From assembly GCA_016280395.1 (NCBI GenBank), contig JAEEGQ010000007.1, forward strand, positions 1 through 56,307: a stretch of DNA of 56,307 nucleotides, given 5' to 3'. How positions within the stretch are numbered: the stretch's first letter is position 1; each line of letters opens with the position of its first letter. The stretch comes from Lachnospiraceae bacterium. GTDB taxonomy: Bacteria > Bacillota > Clostridia > Lachnospirales > Lachnospiraceae. Both the position numbers and the translations under genes were made by a program. Positions 1-8,265 of this stretch are shown here, piece by piece. The notes under the pieces were generated by a model. It was given only the letters and a program-made list of their open reading frames with translations. It ran no database searches and had not been told where the DNA came from.

Positions 1-1283
1 AGGCATCCGATAGGAATGACATATACGCCGTCTTCACGCTTATAACCATATTCAGTCGCGGTTATGACAAGCTTAAGATCCGGCAGTCTTAGCGGGACCT
101 GTTTTTCCTTTTTGTTGTACTCGCCAATGAGTCTTTCTATCTCGCATAGATGTTCGGCGCCCATATCAATTTCTTTACTTCCGAGTTTGAATTCTATCAA
201 AGCATATCGCCCATCCTTAAGATGGAGTACTGCGTCCGCTTCCAAACCATAGCGATCATGGTAATATGAGACTTCTCCGTTCATTCCGGAGGAATAAATC
301 TTTAGGTCTCTGATACATAATGACTCAAAAAGGAAACCTAAGGTCTTGAAATCGGTATTAAAGTAGTCAGGTGATAATCCAAGTGCTGCTACTGCAATAG
401 ATGGATCTACAAGATTTCTTTTGTTTCCGGATCTGATTGCATCTTTTGAACGTATTGCAGGACACCACGCAGGTAGTTCGTCTATTATGTACAAATCTTC
501 AAGATCATGAAAATAATCATAGAAAGTAGGCTTCGATATTTCTGTTGTTGATGAGGTGTCCGAAAAAATAGTTTTTGCCTCTGCCAAAGTACATATATTT
601 CTTGCATAGGATCTTAAAAGACGTTCTGCCCATAATGGATTTCTTTTTACATGACTGATGTTAGAAATATCAACATGACAAGTCTGATAAAAGAGATCGG
701 ATGCGATGGAAAGCGCCGCCTCTCTATTCTTGATATCAATACTTTGTGGCCAGCCGCCACGACAGATTGCAAAGATCAGGTCATCTATCGTTAGTTTGGA
801 CTCTTCCCATTCGATATCCTTTCCATCAAAAAGATCCATAAGAGAGACGTTGCCGGACGACTCCCCGCTTTCGTATAGACTCATAGGGAACATGCGAAGT
901 GTTGAAACTCTGAGTGTTCCGGTATGTGCCGTTTCAACTTTCTGCGAAGACGAACCGGTAAGGATGTACTGACCTTTTAATCCGGTGTCATCTACATTTT
1001 TACGTATTGCCCCCCAAATTTTCGGGGCATCCTGCCATTCGTCGAACAACCTTGGCTTATCGCCGATCAGAAGTTTCGAAGGCATACTTTCGGCAACTGA
1101 CAATAGCCTTTCTCTGGCATCCTCATCCTGAAATTCTATGTAACTATTTGCAAAATGCTTTGCAGTAGTTGTCTTCCCACAACCTTTAGGGCCTACGATC
1201 AAGGTAGCCCCAAAAGCCTCAAGTTTAAGTTTTAATGCGGTATCGGTTATCCGATTGCGATAATTTTTTTCTATTTTATCCAT
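1..1283 (-). CDS. DUF4143-type AAA ATPase, C-terminus cut by the window edge
   Basis: The frame is open from an ATG at 1283 to the left edge (427 codons, no stop). The ATG has AGGTGA just upstream. The P-loop GPKGCGKTT lies near residues 31-39, a Walker B-like LFDEWQ follows near residue 85, and then YILTGSSS, the sensor-like strand of this family. The C-terminal third fits DUF4143, with a PD-(D/E)XK-like pattern (LEADAVLHL then ALIEFKLG). The family's usual length is about 400-450 residues, so only a few residues should be missing. Such proteins are common, often multi-copy, in Bacteroidota and Clostridia; their role is not established, though a defence or toxin-antitoxin-like role has been suggested. 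Its promoter lies in a repeat array. The assignment is firm, the function is not. Confidence 0.85.
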   Translation of the reverse strand, partial: MDKIEKNYRNRITDTALKLKLEAFGATLIVGPKGCGKTTTAKHFANSYIEFQDEDARERLLSVAESMPSKLLIGDKPRLFDEWQDAPKIWGAIRKNVDDTGLKGQYILTGSSSQKVETAHTGTLRVSTLRMFPMSLYESGESSGNVSLMDLFDGKDIEWEESKLTIDDLIFAICRGGWPQSIDIKNREAALSIASDLFYQTCHVDISNISHVKRNPLWAERLLRSYARNICTLAEAKTIFSDTSSTTEISKPTFYDYFHDLEDLYIIDELPAWCPAIRSKDAIRSGNKRNLVDPSIAVAALGLSPDYFNTDFKTLGFLFESLCIRDLKIYSSGMNGEVSYYHDRYGLEADAVLHLKDGRYALIEFKLGSKEIDMGAEHLCEIERLIGEYNKKEKQVPLRLPDLKLVITATEYGYKREDGVYVIPIGC

Positions 1284-1303
1284 TAGAAATCACCTCATGG
1301 CTG

Positions 1304-1332
1304 ATTATACACCATTTAACACTTCTGCGCAA
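1304..1332 (-). promoter_or_regulatory. Promoter of the DUF4143 ATPase gene
   Basis: On the minus strand TTGCGC (1332-1327) and TATAAT (1309-1304) are 17 bp apart, about 20 bp before the ATG at 1283. The -35 box is part of the first 23-bp repeat, so a protein bound to the repeats would overlap RNA polymerase. Confidence 0.6.
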
Positions 1333-1405
1333 TACCATTTAACACTTCTGCGCAATTTTATTTAACATATTTGTGCAGTTTTATTTAACACTTCTGTGGA
1401 AAAAT
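1314..1405. repeat. Four 23-bp direct repeats, iteron- or operator-like
   Basis: Units start at 1314, 1337, 1360 and 1383, exactly 23 bp apart, with consensus ATTTAACACTTCTGYGCAA followed by a variable A/T tail. The first two share 19 of 19 core bases; units 3 and 4 diverge. A further ATTTAACAC lies at 1438, out of register. The array sits between the divergent ATPase and GH43 genes. An array of operator sites is the simplest reading. Confidence 0.75.
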
Positions 1406-1410
1406 ACTTT

Positions 1411-1427
1411 ACAACTGTACCAGTTGT
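1411..1427. promoter_or_regulatory. Perfect inverted repeat, candidate operator
   Basis: ACAACTG-TAC-CAGTTGT is a 7-bp perfect dyad with a 3-bp spacer, between the 23-bp repeats and the GH43 gene. It could be a regulator site for either gene. No T-run follows, so it is not a terminator. Confidence 0.4.
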
Positions 1428-1519
1428 CATAGCTGAAATTTAACACATCGCAATGATTAATGCAAAAATTCATGTAATGTGATAAGATATCCTTACAGCG
1501 CTCTGAAAGGAGAAAACAA

Positions 1520-2962
1520 ATGCCTTCTTTATCCAATCCCATCCTTCCCGGTTTTTATCCGGACCCTTCCGTGATCCGCGTGGAAGACACATATTACATG
1601 GTCAATTCCACCTTTGTATATTTTCCCTGCATAACCATCTCTGCCTCAAAGGATCTGCAGAACTGGGAGACCGTGGGGCATGCCGTGACCGACCATTCCT
1701 ATATCGACATGTCGGAATTTGATGCGGGACGCGGTTTCTGGGCTCCCGATATCTCCTATTCTTCCGCCACCGGCAGATATTATATAACAGCAACGCTATA
1801 CGGCAACGGGGAATACCCCGGCAACTGCCGTCAGATGATAGTATGGTCGGATAGACCCGAGGGTCCTTACTCCGAACCTGTCTACATAAACGAACCGGGG
1901 ATCGATCCTTCTCTCTTCCATGATGATGACGGACGCCATTACCTTATAATGAACCCGCAGGTAAAGATTATCCCCCTGACCGATGACTGCCTTGCTCCCG
2001 CCGGGGCCGCAAGGGTGCTCTATGAGGGCTGGAACAAGCATAAGACCGAAGGCCCTCACCTTGTCAAAAAGGGCGGCTACTACTACCTGTTCATGGCTGA
2101 GGGCGGAACCGGTGACGGGCATATGATCACGGTCGCAAGGGCAAAACGCCTTGAAGATGAATTTGAACCCTGCCCTCACAATCCGCTGCTCACTCAGACA
2201 GATCCCGGGGCGGAACTGCAGCGTACCGGCCACGGCTGCCCCTTTATGACCAAAGAAGGCGACTGGATGATAGTATATCTCTGCTCCCGTAAGCGCGGAG
2301 GCAGATACTCTCTTCTCGGGAGAGAGACGGCCATAGCCAGCCTCACCTGGGACAGCGAAGGCTGGCCTGTGATCAATGATGGCCGCGGTGCGCTCACCAC
2401 CGTTGAACTTCCCTCTGACTATCCCGTACCGGCATCGCCCGTGACTTCGGTCATATTGAGACCCGGCGAATATGTTAACGGACTTCCCGGGGATTTTCTT
2501 TTTGCCGAAGGATACGTTCTGCTCCGTCAGCGTTTCATAGACAACATAACAAGCCTCACCGTTGCTCCCGAACTCATCAAGACACAGGAGATCGGACTTA
2601 TCTTCTACTATGACAGGAACAGCTATGTGAAGTTCGGCATAAGTCCCGCCGCCGGGCATCTGGAACTGAGTGTACGTGTTTTCAACAGGGAAAAGAAAGA
2701 CGAGGAGATGACCATAGGTATCGAAAACATCTACAGGATCCCATCCGAACTGAAGCTGATCGTGCGTACCCGCGGGATCTCCAAGGAATTTCTGTATGAA
2801 AAAGACGGTTTTGAGACCATGGTCTGTCTGCTGAAGGACTGCAGCATATTAACAGACGAAGGCGGGACCATGGGAAAGAGATTCACCGGTCCCGCCTACG
2901 GAATGATGGGCTACTTTGACTCGGGACTTGCCTTTAAGGAGCTGTCCCACGTCAGTTTATGA
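1520..2962 (+). CDS. Glycoside hydrolase family 43 (beta-xylosidase / arabinofuranosidase type)
   Basis: A 480-residue protein with no signal peptide, so probably cytoplasmic and acting on imported oligosaccharides. The N-terminal 5-bladed propeller shows the family's three acidic residues: Asp15 in GFYPDPS (general base), Asp129 in GIDPS (pKa modulator) and Glu177 in TEGPH (general acid). The remainder, from about residue 310, fits the beta-sandwich found at the C-terminus of GH43 xylosidases. At 480 residues it is somewhat shorter than typical two-domain members (about 530). The start has GAAAGGAG just upstream. Xylosidase and arabinofuranosidase activity cannot be told apart from sequence. 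No transporter or other glycosidase is adjacent, so it seems a single-gene unit ending at its own terminator. Confidence 0.9.
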   Translation: MPSLSNPILPGFYPDPSVIRVEDTYYMVNSTFVYFPCITISASKDLQNWETVGHAVTDHSYIDMSEFDAGRGFWAPDISYSSATGRYYITATLYGNGEYPGNCRQMIVWSDRPEGPYSEPVYINEPGIDPSLFHDDDGRHYLIMNPQVKIIPLTDDCLAPAGAARVLYEGWNKHKTEGPHLVKKGGYYYLFMAEGGTGDGHMITVARAKRLEDEFEPCPHNPLLTQTDPGAELQRTGHGCPFMTKEGDWMIVYLCSRKRGGRYSLLGRETAIASLTWDSEGWPVINDGRGALTTVELPSDYPVPASPVTSVILRPGEYVNGLPGDFLFAEGYVLLRQRFIDNITSLTVAPELIKTQEIGLIFYYDRNSYVKFGISPAAGHLELSVRVFNREKKDEEMTIGIENIYRIPSELKLIVRTRGISKEFLYEKDGFETMVCLLKDCSILTDEGGTMGKRFTGPAYGMMGYFDSGLAFKELSHVSL

Positions 2963-3033
2963 TATCACGCGCACCCTCCCGGATAGAGGGTGGATGTAAA
3001 AACATAAACCATCTCATTATTTTAATAAGAAAA

Positions 3034-3076
3034 GGAAGTCTGGAAGGTATGTTCCTTTCAGACTTCTTCTTTTTTT
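3034..3076 (+). terminator. Rho-independent terminator after the GH43 gene
   Basis: GGAAGTCTGGAAGG pairs with CCTTTCAGACTTC across a short loop, followed by a run of T (3069-3076). Confidence 0.85.
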
Positions 3077-3201
3077 GCCAATCCACCGCGACAGTGCTCA
3101 TTTTGCGTTACTGTCTTATGAATACTGCAGAAGCTGCAGGGGGTTAATAAAACAACCTGTATGCCCGGCCGGGCCTTTGTATGCTGTTGCTATCATGCCG
3201 G

Positions 3202-5664
3202 TCACGGCTCGCCTGTAGGACTTGGCCCCGGCTCGCCTGTGGGACTTGGCCCGGGTTCGCCTGTGGGACTTGGCCCCAGCTCATTTGTAGGGCTGGGCCC
3301 CGGCTCACCTGTAGGACTAGGCCCGGGTTCACCTGTGGGGCTTGGTCCCGGTTCACCTGTTGGGCTTGGTCCCGGTTCACCCGTAGGACTTGGCTCCGGC
3401 TCGCCTGTAGGACTTGGCCCGGGTTCGCCTGTAGGACTGGGTCCCGGCTCACCCGTAGGACTTGGTCCCGGCTCACCTGTGGGGCTTGGTCCCGGTTCAC
3501 CTGTAGGCTTTGGATCCTCGGGAGCGGGCTTTTCGGGCATATTGTCAAGCTTTATCGAGTAAACTTCTATATTCCCGCGATGGTCTTCCGCAAAGAGCGT
3601 GTAGGTGCCTGTACCGGAAAGCTTAAGGAGCAGACGCCCGTCAATAGGAGCAAGCTCTGCGGCGGCCCCGATATCATCGGCAAATTCGGCGGGAGTAAAG
3701 ACCCCTGCGCGAAGCATGAATTTCGAGAGCCCGCTTTCGTAATCGCTCACATCAAGGACCGCAAGGGTAGTGCCCGAGGGCGAGACGAAGTAGTCCAGAA
3801 GATCGATCTTTGGAGCGGTGGTGTCATCCATCAGCGTATATCTGATAACAGCCTCGTTTCCCGCATAATCCGACACATAGAAGGTATAGATACCGCCCGA
3901 TCCGAGGCGCAGGGCGCCTGTGTAGGCACTGCCCTGGATGCCTCTGAGGAAGTATGCGGCATCTTTTGCGTCCGATTCGGACCTGTCAAGCGTGTAGCGT
4001 ATCGTACGGATCCCGGAGAGGATGTCTCTTCCGGTTACCGACAGGATCAGAAGATCGCCCTCAAAGGTGCGCTTAAAGGACAGCTCAGGAGTATCGGTAT
4101 CCTGCTTAAGGGTACCTGCAGCCAAAAGGGCCGCGTAAAGGTCCGGGATACCGGGATAGCGCAGTTTTCCGGCCATTTCGAGGAACGGGTTCTCATTGCC
4201 TTCCTCTGTATAGTCGATACCATCTGCCGGAACTGTCTTACGGGTACTTAAGATGAGGTTTTTGATCTCGGAAGGATAGAGGTTCCTGCCGGTTGACATA
4301 AGCACGGCCGCAATGCCCGAAACATAAGGAGCTGCAAGGGAGGAACCGCTGTCGGCCGCATATCCGCCGCCAACTACCGTGCTCACGACGTAAACGCCGG
4401 GAGCCGCGATGTCAACGGATCCGATACCGAAACAGCTGCCTTCGTTGCTTGTTTCCGTAGGGGCGATAAGCTTTCCGAACTGGTTGCACCAGGTAACGGA
4501 AATGCTGTTTTCAAGGGAAAAACTTGCCGGATAAACAGGATATTCGTCATTGTTTGTACCGGTGTTGCCCGCTGCGCACACAAAAAGCATGTCGGAACGC
4601 TGCATGGCGGTCTTTAAGGATTCGAGCGTGGTCGAAGTCTCGTTTTTGCCGGATTTCTGGATGCCCCAGCTCATATTGCAGACGTCGGCACCCATCGAGG
4701 TGGCGTAATTAACGGCTTTTATGGCATTGGCTACAGTACCGTAGGAACGTGAACCTCCGTTCATCTTGACAGACATGATCTGAACGGGTATAAATGAAGC
4801 AACGCCTGCGATGCCTTCGCTGTTTCCGGCGGCAGCGGCGATTATGCCCGCAACCTTTGTTCCGTGTATGTCGTTGTCGATATAGACACCGTCAACGTCG
4901 GTGGCATAGTGACAGATGGTATTGTCGTTATTGTAGAAATCCCAGCCGTAGATGTCATCAACATATCCGTTGTTGTCGTTGTCTATGCCGTCACCCGGGA
5001 TCTCGCCGGGATTGACCCAGATATGGTCCTTAAGGTCGGGATGGTTTATATCGATGCCGGTGTCGATGACCGCGACCACAACGGGCTCGGGCTCGGGGAC
5101 CAGCGTGGCGTAAAGGTCGAGTGCTTCGGGATAATTGATGTCGATATCGGTATGTATGGGAAGTGTAAGGGAAGTCCCTCCGGTGAAATCGAAGTAATCG
5201 TAGTAGCCGGTGTTATGGAGGCCCCAGAGAGCCTTGCCGTAGGTATCGTCCTCCAAAGACTCGGGATACATGATGTAGTTCGGGTCGGCAGCATCAATGC
5301 CTTCGACTTTGTTGAGCATTTCAACGGCTTCTTCGGGGGAAAGGGAAGTGCAGCGGAGGATCATGTAGATATCGTCGAATTCTTCGGTGATACTGAAGGC
5401 TTCAAGGTCTTCTATAAGGCGCTTTCTTTCGTCTTTTGGGACATCCTCGTCCCAGACTGCGATATATTCACTGTTATGGATCGAATCGGCGGGGATAAGG
5501 TCCTTGTCCGGACGAACCGACGAAACGGCGTTCGAAAGCCCGGAGCCTGCAAAGAGACGGCGCGGCGGTCCGATGAAGATAACAATAAGAACACCGGCAA
5601 AAACAAGAAGTAATGCCGATATCAGGATGACAGTTCTAAGGTTTTTCGGACGTGAAGATCTCAT
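3202..5664 (-). CDS. Membrane-anchored subtilisin-like (S8) serine protease with octapeptide-repeat tail
   Basis: An 820-residue protein. An upstream ATG at 5700 is rejected because it overlaps the -10 box; the ATG at 5664 has GAGG 7 bp upstream. A hydrophobic segment (residues about 10-32) follows basic residues: signal anchor or signal peptide. A propeptide-like region precedes the S8 domain, whose triad is visible: Asp201 (VIDTG), His267 (DIHGT) and Ser442 (GSSLAAP), with oxyanion Asn367 (AAGN). Beta-rich domains follow to about residue 710. The tail is 12 octapeptides of the form GPSPTGEP, ending abruptly at the stop with no LPXTG and no second membrane segment. This suggests a wall-spanning spacer, but the repeats are C-terminal to the protease. 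The substrate is unknown. Confidence 0.9.
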   Translation of the reverse strand: MRSSRPKNLRTVILISALLLVFAGVLIVIFIGPPRRLFAGSGLSNAVSSVRPDKDLIPADSIHNSEYIAVWDEDVPKDERKRLIEDLEAFSITEEFDDIYMILRCTSLSPEEAVEMLNKVEGIDAADPNYIMYPESLEDDTYGKALWGLHNTGYYDYFDFTGGTSLTLPIHTDIDINYPEALDLYATLVPEPEPVVVAVIDTGIDINHPDLKDHIWVNPGEIPGDGIDNDNNGYVDDIYGWDFYNNDNTICHYATDVDGVYIDNDIHGTKVAGIIAAAAGNSEGIAGVASFIPVQIMSVKMNGGSRSYGTVANAIKAVNYATSMGADVCNMSWGIQKSGKNETSTTLESLKTAMQRSDMLFVCAAGNTGTNNDEYPVYPASFSLENSISVTWCNQFGKLIAPTETSNEGSCFGIGSVDIAAPGVYVVSTVVGGGYAADSGSSLAAPYVSGIAAVLMSTGRNLYPSEIKNLILSTRKTVPADGIDYTEEGNENPFLEMAGKLRYPGIPDLYAALLAAGTLKQDTDTPELSFKRTFEGDLLILSVTGRDILSGIRTIRYTLDRSESDAKDAAYFLRGIQGSAYTGALRLGSGGIYTFYVSDYAGNEAVIRYTLMDDTTAPKIDLLDYFVSPSGTTLAVLDVSDYESGLSKFMLRAGVFTPAEFADDIGAAAELAPIDGRLLLKLSGTGTYTLFAEDHRGNIEVYSIKLDNMPEKPAPEDPKPTGEPGPSPTGEPGPSPTGEPGPSPTGEPGPSPTGEPEPSPTGEPGPSPTGEPGPSPTGEPGPSPTGEPGPSPTNELGPSPTGEPGPSPTGEPGPSPTGEP
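3205..3492. repeat. 12 x 24-bp tandem repeat coding for GPSPTGEP
   Basis: Twelve in-frame 24-bp units encode GPSPTGEP with minor variants (EPSPTGEP, GPSPTNEL). Synonymous differences between units show the array is not freshly amplified. Copy number probably varies between strains. Confidence 0.9.
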
Positions 5665-5676
5665 ATCAAACCTCGT

Positions 5677-5727
5677 GCGGGATACATCCCGCAACCGCAT
5701 TCTATCACAGTGGGAATGGTTTTACAA
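5677..5727 (-). promoter_or_regulatory. Promoter and 5' hairpin of the S8 protease gene
   Basis: On the minus strand TTGTAA (5727-5722), 17 bp, TAGAAT (5704-5699). The predicted start of transcription falls next to a perfect dyad, GCGGGAT-GT-ATCCCGC (5692-5677), so the mRNA may begin with a stabilising hairpin ahead of the ATG at 5664. Confidence 0.65.
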
Positions 5728-5746
5728 GAATATTTACAACTTTTTC

Positions 5747-5775
5747 TTGACAGAACGAAAGAACCGTGATAAAGT
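5747..5775 (+). promoter_or_regulatory. Promoter of rpmG-secE-nusG
   Basis: TTGACA (5747-5752), 17-bp spacer, TAAAGT (5770-5775), 61 bp before the rpmG GTG. It is back to back with the protease promoter. Confidence 0.75.
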
Positions 5776-5836
5776 TAGTAGGCTATGGAAGAGGTCTTTT
5801 TTTTATGCCTAATTACGAAAAACGGAGGTGGATATT

Positions 5837-5986
5837 GTGAGAGTTAAGATTACACTGGCTTGCACCGAATGTAAGCAAAGAAATTACAACACAATGAAAG
5901 AAAAGAAAAACCATCCCGACAGGATGGAGACGAAGAAGTACTGCAGATTCTGCAAGCGTCATACTATGCATAAGGAAACCAAGTGA
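5837..5986 (+). CDS. rpmG: Ribosomal protein bL33
   Basis: A 49-residue protein starting at GTG 5837 behind CGGAGGTG. It begins [12 protein letters not shown] and ends HKETK. Two CxxC pairs (CTEC and CRFC) mark the zinc-binding form of L33 in the large subunit. It is the first gene of the unit with secE and nusG, the usual order in Clostridia. The gene is shorter than 60 codons and easy to miss. Confidence 0.95.
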   Translation: MRVKITLACTECKQRNYNTMKEKKNHPDRMETKKYCRFCKRHTMHKETK

Positions 5987-6008
5987 TCGGTTTCGGAAAG
6001 GGTAACAT

Positions 6009-6215
6009 ATGGCAGATAATGAAACAAAAGCTGTAAAAGCTACCAAGAAGAGCTGGTTCAAGGGTATGGCAGCCGAATTCAAGAAGATCATCTGGCCCGA
6101 CAAGGAAACCGTTGCCAAGGAATCCGTTGCGGTCGTTGTTGTTTCTGTTATTCTCGGCGCGCTGATAGTCCTTATCGATTTCCTTATTCAGAGCGGACTT
6201 CAGCTTATAGTCTGA
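6009..6215 (+). CDS. secE: Preprotein translocase subunit SecE
   Basis: A 68-residue single-span membrane protein that holds SecY in the SecYEG channel. The amphipathic region with FKKIIWPDKETV (about residues 24-35) is the conserved cytoplasmic motif, and a single hydrophobic segment follows (about 40-62). Short length is usual for Gram-positive SecE. GGAAAGGG lies upstream. It is 22 bp after rpmG and 22 bp before nusG, so co-transcribed. Confidence 0.95.
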   Translation: MADNETKAVKATKKSWFKGMAAEFKKIIWPDKETVAKESVAVVVVSVILGALIVLIDFLIQSGLQLIV

Positions 6216-6237
6216 TTTGGACCGAACAGGAGAGACT

Positions 6238-6765
6238 ATGGCAGATATCAGATGGTACGTTGTTCATACCTACTCAGGGTATGAGAACAAAGTGAAAACG
6301 AACATCGAACAGACGGTGATCAACCGCCAGCTCGAGGAGCGGATCCGCGAGGTACGGGTACCTGTCGAGGACGTGATCGAGGTTAAGAACGGTGTCCGTA
6401 AGAAGATTTCCAGAAAGATATATCCGGGTTATGTACTTGTCAACATGGAAATGGATGACGATACCTGGTATGTCGTAAGGAATACACGGGGCGTTACAGG
6501 CTTCGTGGGCCCGGGAAGCAAGCCCGTGCCGCTTACCGAGGAGGAAGTAGACAAATACCTCGGAACAAAAGAAACCCTTGAAGCCGTTAACACGGAATTC
6601 AAGGAGGGCGACCTTATCACCGTTGTTTCCGGAGCATGGGAAAACACGGAAGGCGTCATCAAGAAAATCGATACTAAAAAACAGACCGTTACTATCAATG
6701 TTGATATGTTCGGTCGCGAAACTCCGGTTGAGATCAATTTCAGCGATGTAAAAGTAGTAAAATAG
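6238..6765 (+). CDS. nusG: Transcription elongation/antitermination factor NusG
   Basis: 175 residues from the ATG at 6238, which has AGGAGA upstream. An in-frame TTG at 6217 lacks a ribosome site and is not used. The N-terminal NGN domain opens WYVVHTYSGYENKVK and contains VPVEDVIEVKNG; the C-terminal KOW domain holds EGDLITVVSGAWENTEG (about residues 120-150). It binds RNA polymerase and Rho or ribosomal S10. It is the last gene of the secE unit and precedes the L11-L1 genes by 113 bp. Confidence 0.95.
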   Translation: MADIRWYVVHTYSGYENKVKTNIEQTVINRQLEERIREVRVPVEDVIEVKNGVRKKISRKIYPGYVLVNMEMDDDTWYVVRNTRGVTGFVGPGSKPVPLTEEEVDKYLGTKETLEAVNTEFKEGDLITVVSGAWENTEGVIKKIDTKKQTVTINVDMFGRETPVEINFSDVKVVK

Positions 6766-6788
6766 ACCTTATGCTTTTACAGGAGTTT

Positions 6789-6859
6789 GTGGGAGGAACA
6801 GCGGTTTTTGCCAGAAACCGCACGGGTACCGTAGCACCGGATCCTTCCGATAACACCAC
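6789..6859 (+). promoter_or_regulatory. Structured leader before rplK, candidate r-protein autoregulatory RNA
   Basis: GTGG(6789)..GGAA(6795) can pair with TTCC(6845)..CCAC(6856) around an inner hairpin GCGGTTT/AAACCGC (6801-6821). In E. coli, L1 represses the L11-L1 message through its leader; the same role here is inferred from position and folding only. Confidence 0.45.
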
Positions 6860-6878
6860 ATCTAGGAGGTAATTAATC

Positions 6879-7307
6879 ATGGCAAAGAAAGTTACTGGTT
6901 ACATCAAGTTACAGATCCCCGGCGGCAAGGCAACACCCGCTCCGCCCGTTGGTCCCGCTCTTGGTCAGCACGGTGTAAACATCGTACAGTTCACAAAGGA
7001 ATTCAATGCACGTACAGCAGACGCTAACGGCATGATCATCCCTGTTGTCATCACTGTATATCAGGACAGAAGCTTCAGCTTCATCACCAAGACACCGCCC
7101 GCTGCAGTTCTTCTCAAGAAGGCTTGCAACCTCGATAAGGCTTCAGGCGTTCCGAACAAGACCAAGGTCGCTTCTATCAAGAAGTCGGAAGTACGCAAGA
7201 TCGCAGAGCTCAAAATGCCCGATCTTAATGCAGCTAACATCGATACCGCGATGAGCATGATCGCAGGTACCGCACGCAGCATGGGTATCACTGTTGTAGA
7301 CGATTGA
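6879..7307 (+). CDS. rplK: Ribosomal protein uL11
   Basis: A 142-residue protein of usual length. The N-terminal domain begins [20 protein letters not shown] and has the proline-rich [14 protein letters not shown], the site linked to factor and thiostrepton binding; the C-terminal RNA-binding domain contains [12 protein letters not shown]. It forms the GTPase-associated stalk base with 23S rRNA and L10. AGGAGGT stands 8 bp before the ATG. It is followed after 18 bp by rplA. Confidence 0.97.
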   Translation: MAKKVTGYIKLQIPGGKATPAPPVGPALGQHGVNIVQFTKEFNARTADANGMIIPVVITVYQDRSFSFITKTPPAAVLLKKACNLDKASGVPNKTKVASIKKSEVRKIAELKMPDLNAANIDTAMSMIAGTARSMGITVVDD

Positions 7308-7325
7308 TTGGAGGACTAAGGCAAG

Positions 7326-8018
7326 ATGAAAAGAGGAAAGAAATATAGTGATGCCGTTAAGGCATTCGATAAGACTGTAACGTATGATGTAAACGAGGCA
7401 GTTAAGTTAGTAAAGCAGGCTTCCACAACAAAGTTCGACGGTTCGGTTGAGTGCCATATCCGTCTGGGCGTTGACGGACGTCATGCAGACCAGCAGGTTC
7501 GTGGTGCGGTCGTACTGCCTCACGGAACAGGTAAGACAATAAGAGTTCTTGTATTCGCTAAGGGCGACAAGGTAGCAGAGGCAGAAGCAGCCGGCGCAGA
7601 TTTCGTAGGCGGCGACGAGCTCATCCCCAAGATCCAGAACGACAACTGGCTTGATTTCGACGTTGTTGTAGCAACCCCCGACATGATGGGCGTTGTAGGC
7701 CGTCTTGGCCGTGTCCTTGGTCCGAAGGGCTTAATGCCCAACCCCAAGGCAGGTACCGTTACCATGGATGTTGCAAAGGCTATTGCAGACATCAAAGCAG
7801 GTAAAGTAGAGTACAGACTTGACAAGGCAAATATCATTCACTGCATCGTAGGTAAGGTTTCCTTCACCGAAGAGCAGCTCGCTGACAACTTCCAGGCATT
7901 GATCGGCGCGATCATTAAAGCAAAGCCCGCTACAGCAAAGGGCCAGTATTTAAAGAGCGTAACGCTTGCACCCACCATGGGCCCCGGCGTAAAGCTCAAT
8001 ACTGCAAAGCTTGCTTAA
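7326..8018 (+). CDS. rplA: Ribosomal protein uL1
   Basis: A 230-residue protein of normal length. It has the L1 signature around [21 protein letters not shown] (about residues 123-143) and the terminal [14 protein letters not shown]. It builds the L1 stalk of the large subunit and in other bacteria represses the L11-L1 mRNA. It ends at a strong terminator, so L11-L1 and L10-L7/L12 are separate transcripts here. Confidence 0.97.
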   Translation: MKRGKKYSDAVKAFDKTVTYDVNEAVKLVKQASTTKFDGSVECHIRLGVDGRHADQQVRGAVVLPHGTGKTIRVLVFAKGDKVAEAEAAGADFVGGDELIPKIQNDNWLDFDVVVATPDMMGVVGRLGRVLGPKGLMPNPKAGTVTMDVAKAIADIKAGKVEYRLDKANIIHCIVGKVSFTEEQLADNFQALIGAIIKAKPATAKGQYLKSVTLAPTMGPGVKLNTAKLA

Positions 8019-8042
8019 TCACAAATCCAGATCCGTAGCAAA

Positions 8043-8068
8043 GCGGAGGCGCGAGCCTCCGCTTTTTT
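8043..8068 (+). terminator. Terminator after rplA
   Basis: GCGGAGGC-GCGA-GCCTCCGC followed by six T. Confidence 0.95.
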
Positions 8069-8265
8069 CTTTGCTTATTCTGACTCTTTGACAGATCCGA
8101 TAATCCGACAGGGATATTTTGAACAAAATGACGAAAATTAAATAAAATGTAAAATATTGCTTTACTAATCACGATCCTCCGATTACAATAATGTAAAATA
8201 ATTACACTACATACAATAATATCATTGCGTATATGATGGTTATATGATATTATGAAGGAGGAGAA

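Noticed and set aside
1314-1405. Possible CRISPR array or replication origin
   Set aside because: Repeats touch each other without unique spacers, and there is no cas, dnaA or rep gene nearby.
3205-3492. Possible CRISPR array
   Set aside because: The 24-bp units are contiguous without spacers and encode an in-frame octapeptide.
3181-4251. A 356-codon frame opposite the S8 protease gene
   Set aside because: It mirrors the Pro/Ser/Gly repeats of the protease on the other strand; there is no ribosome site or domain.
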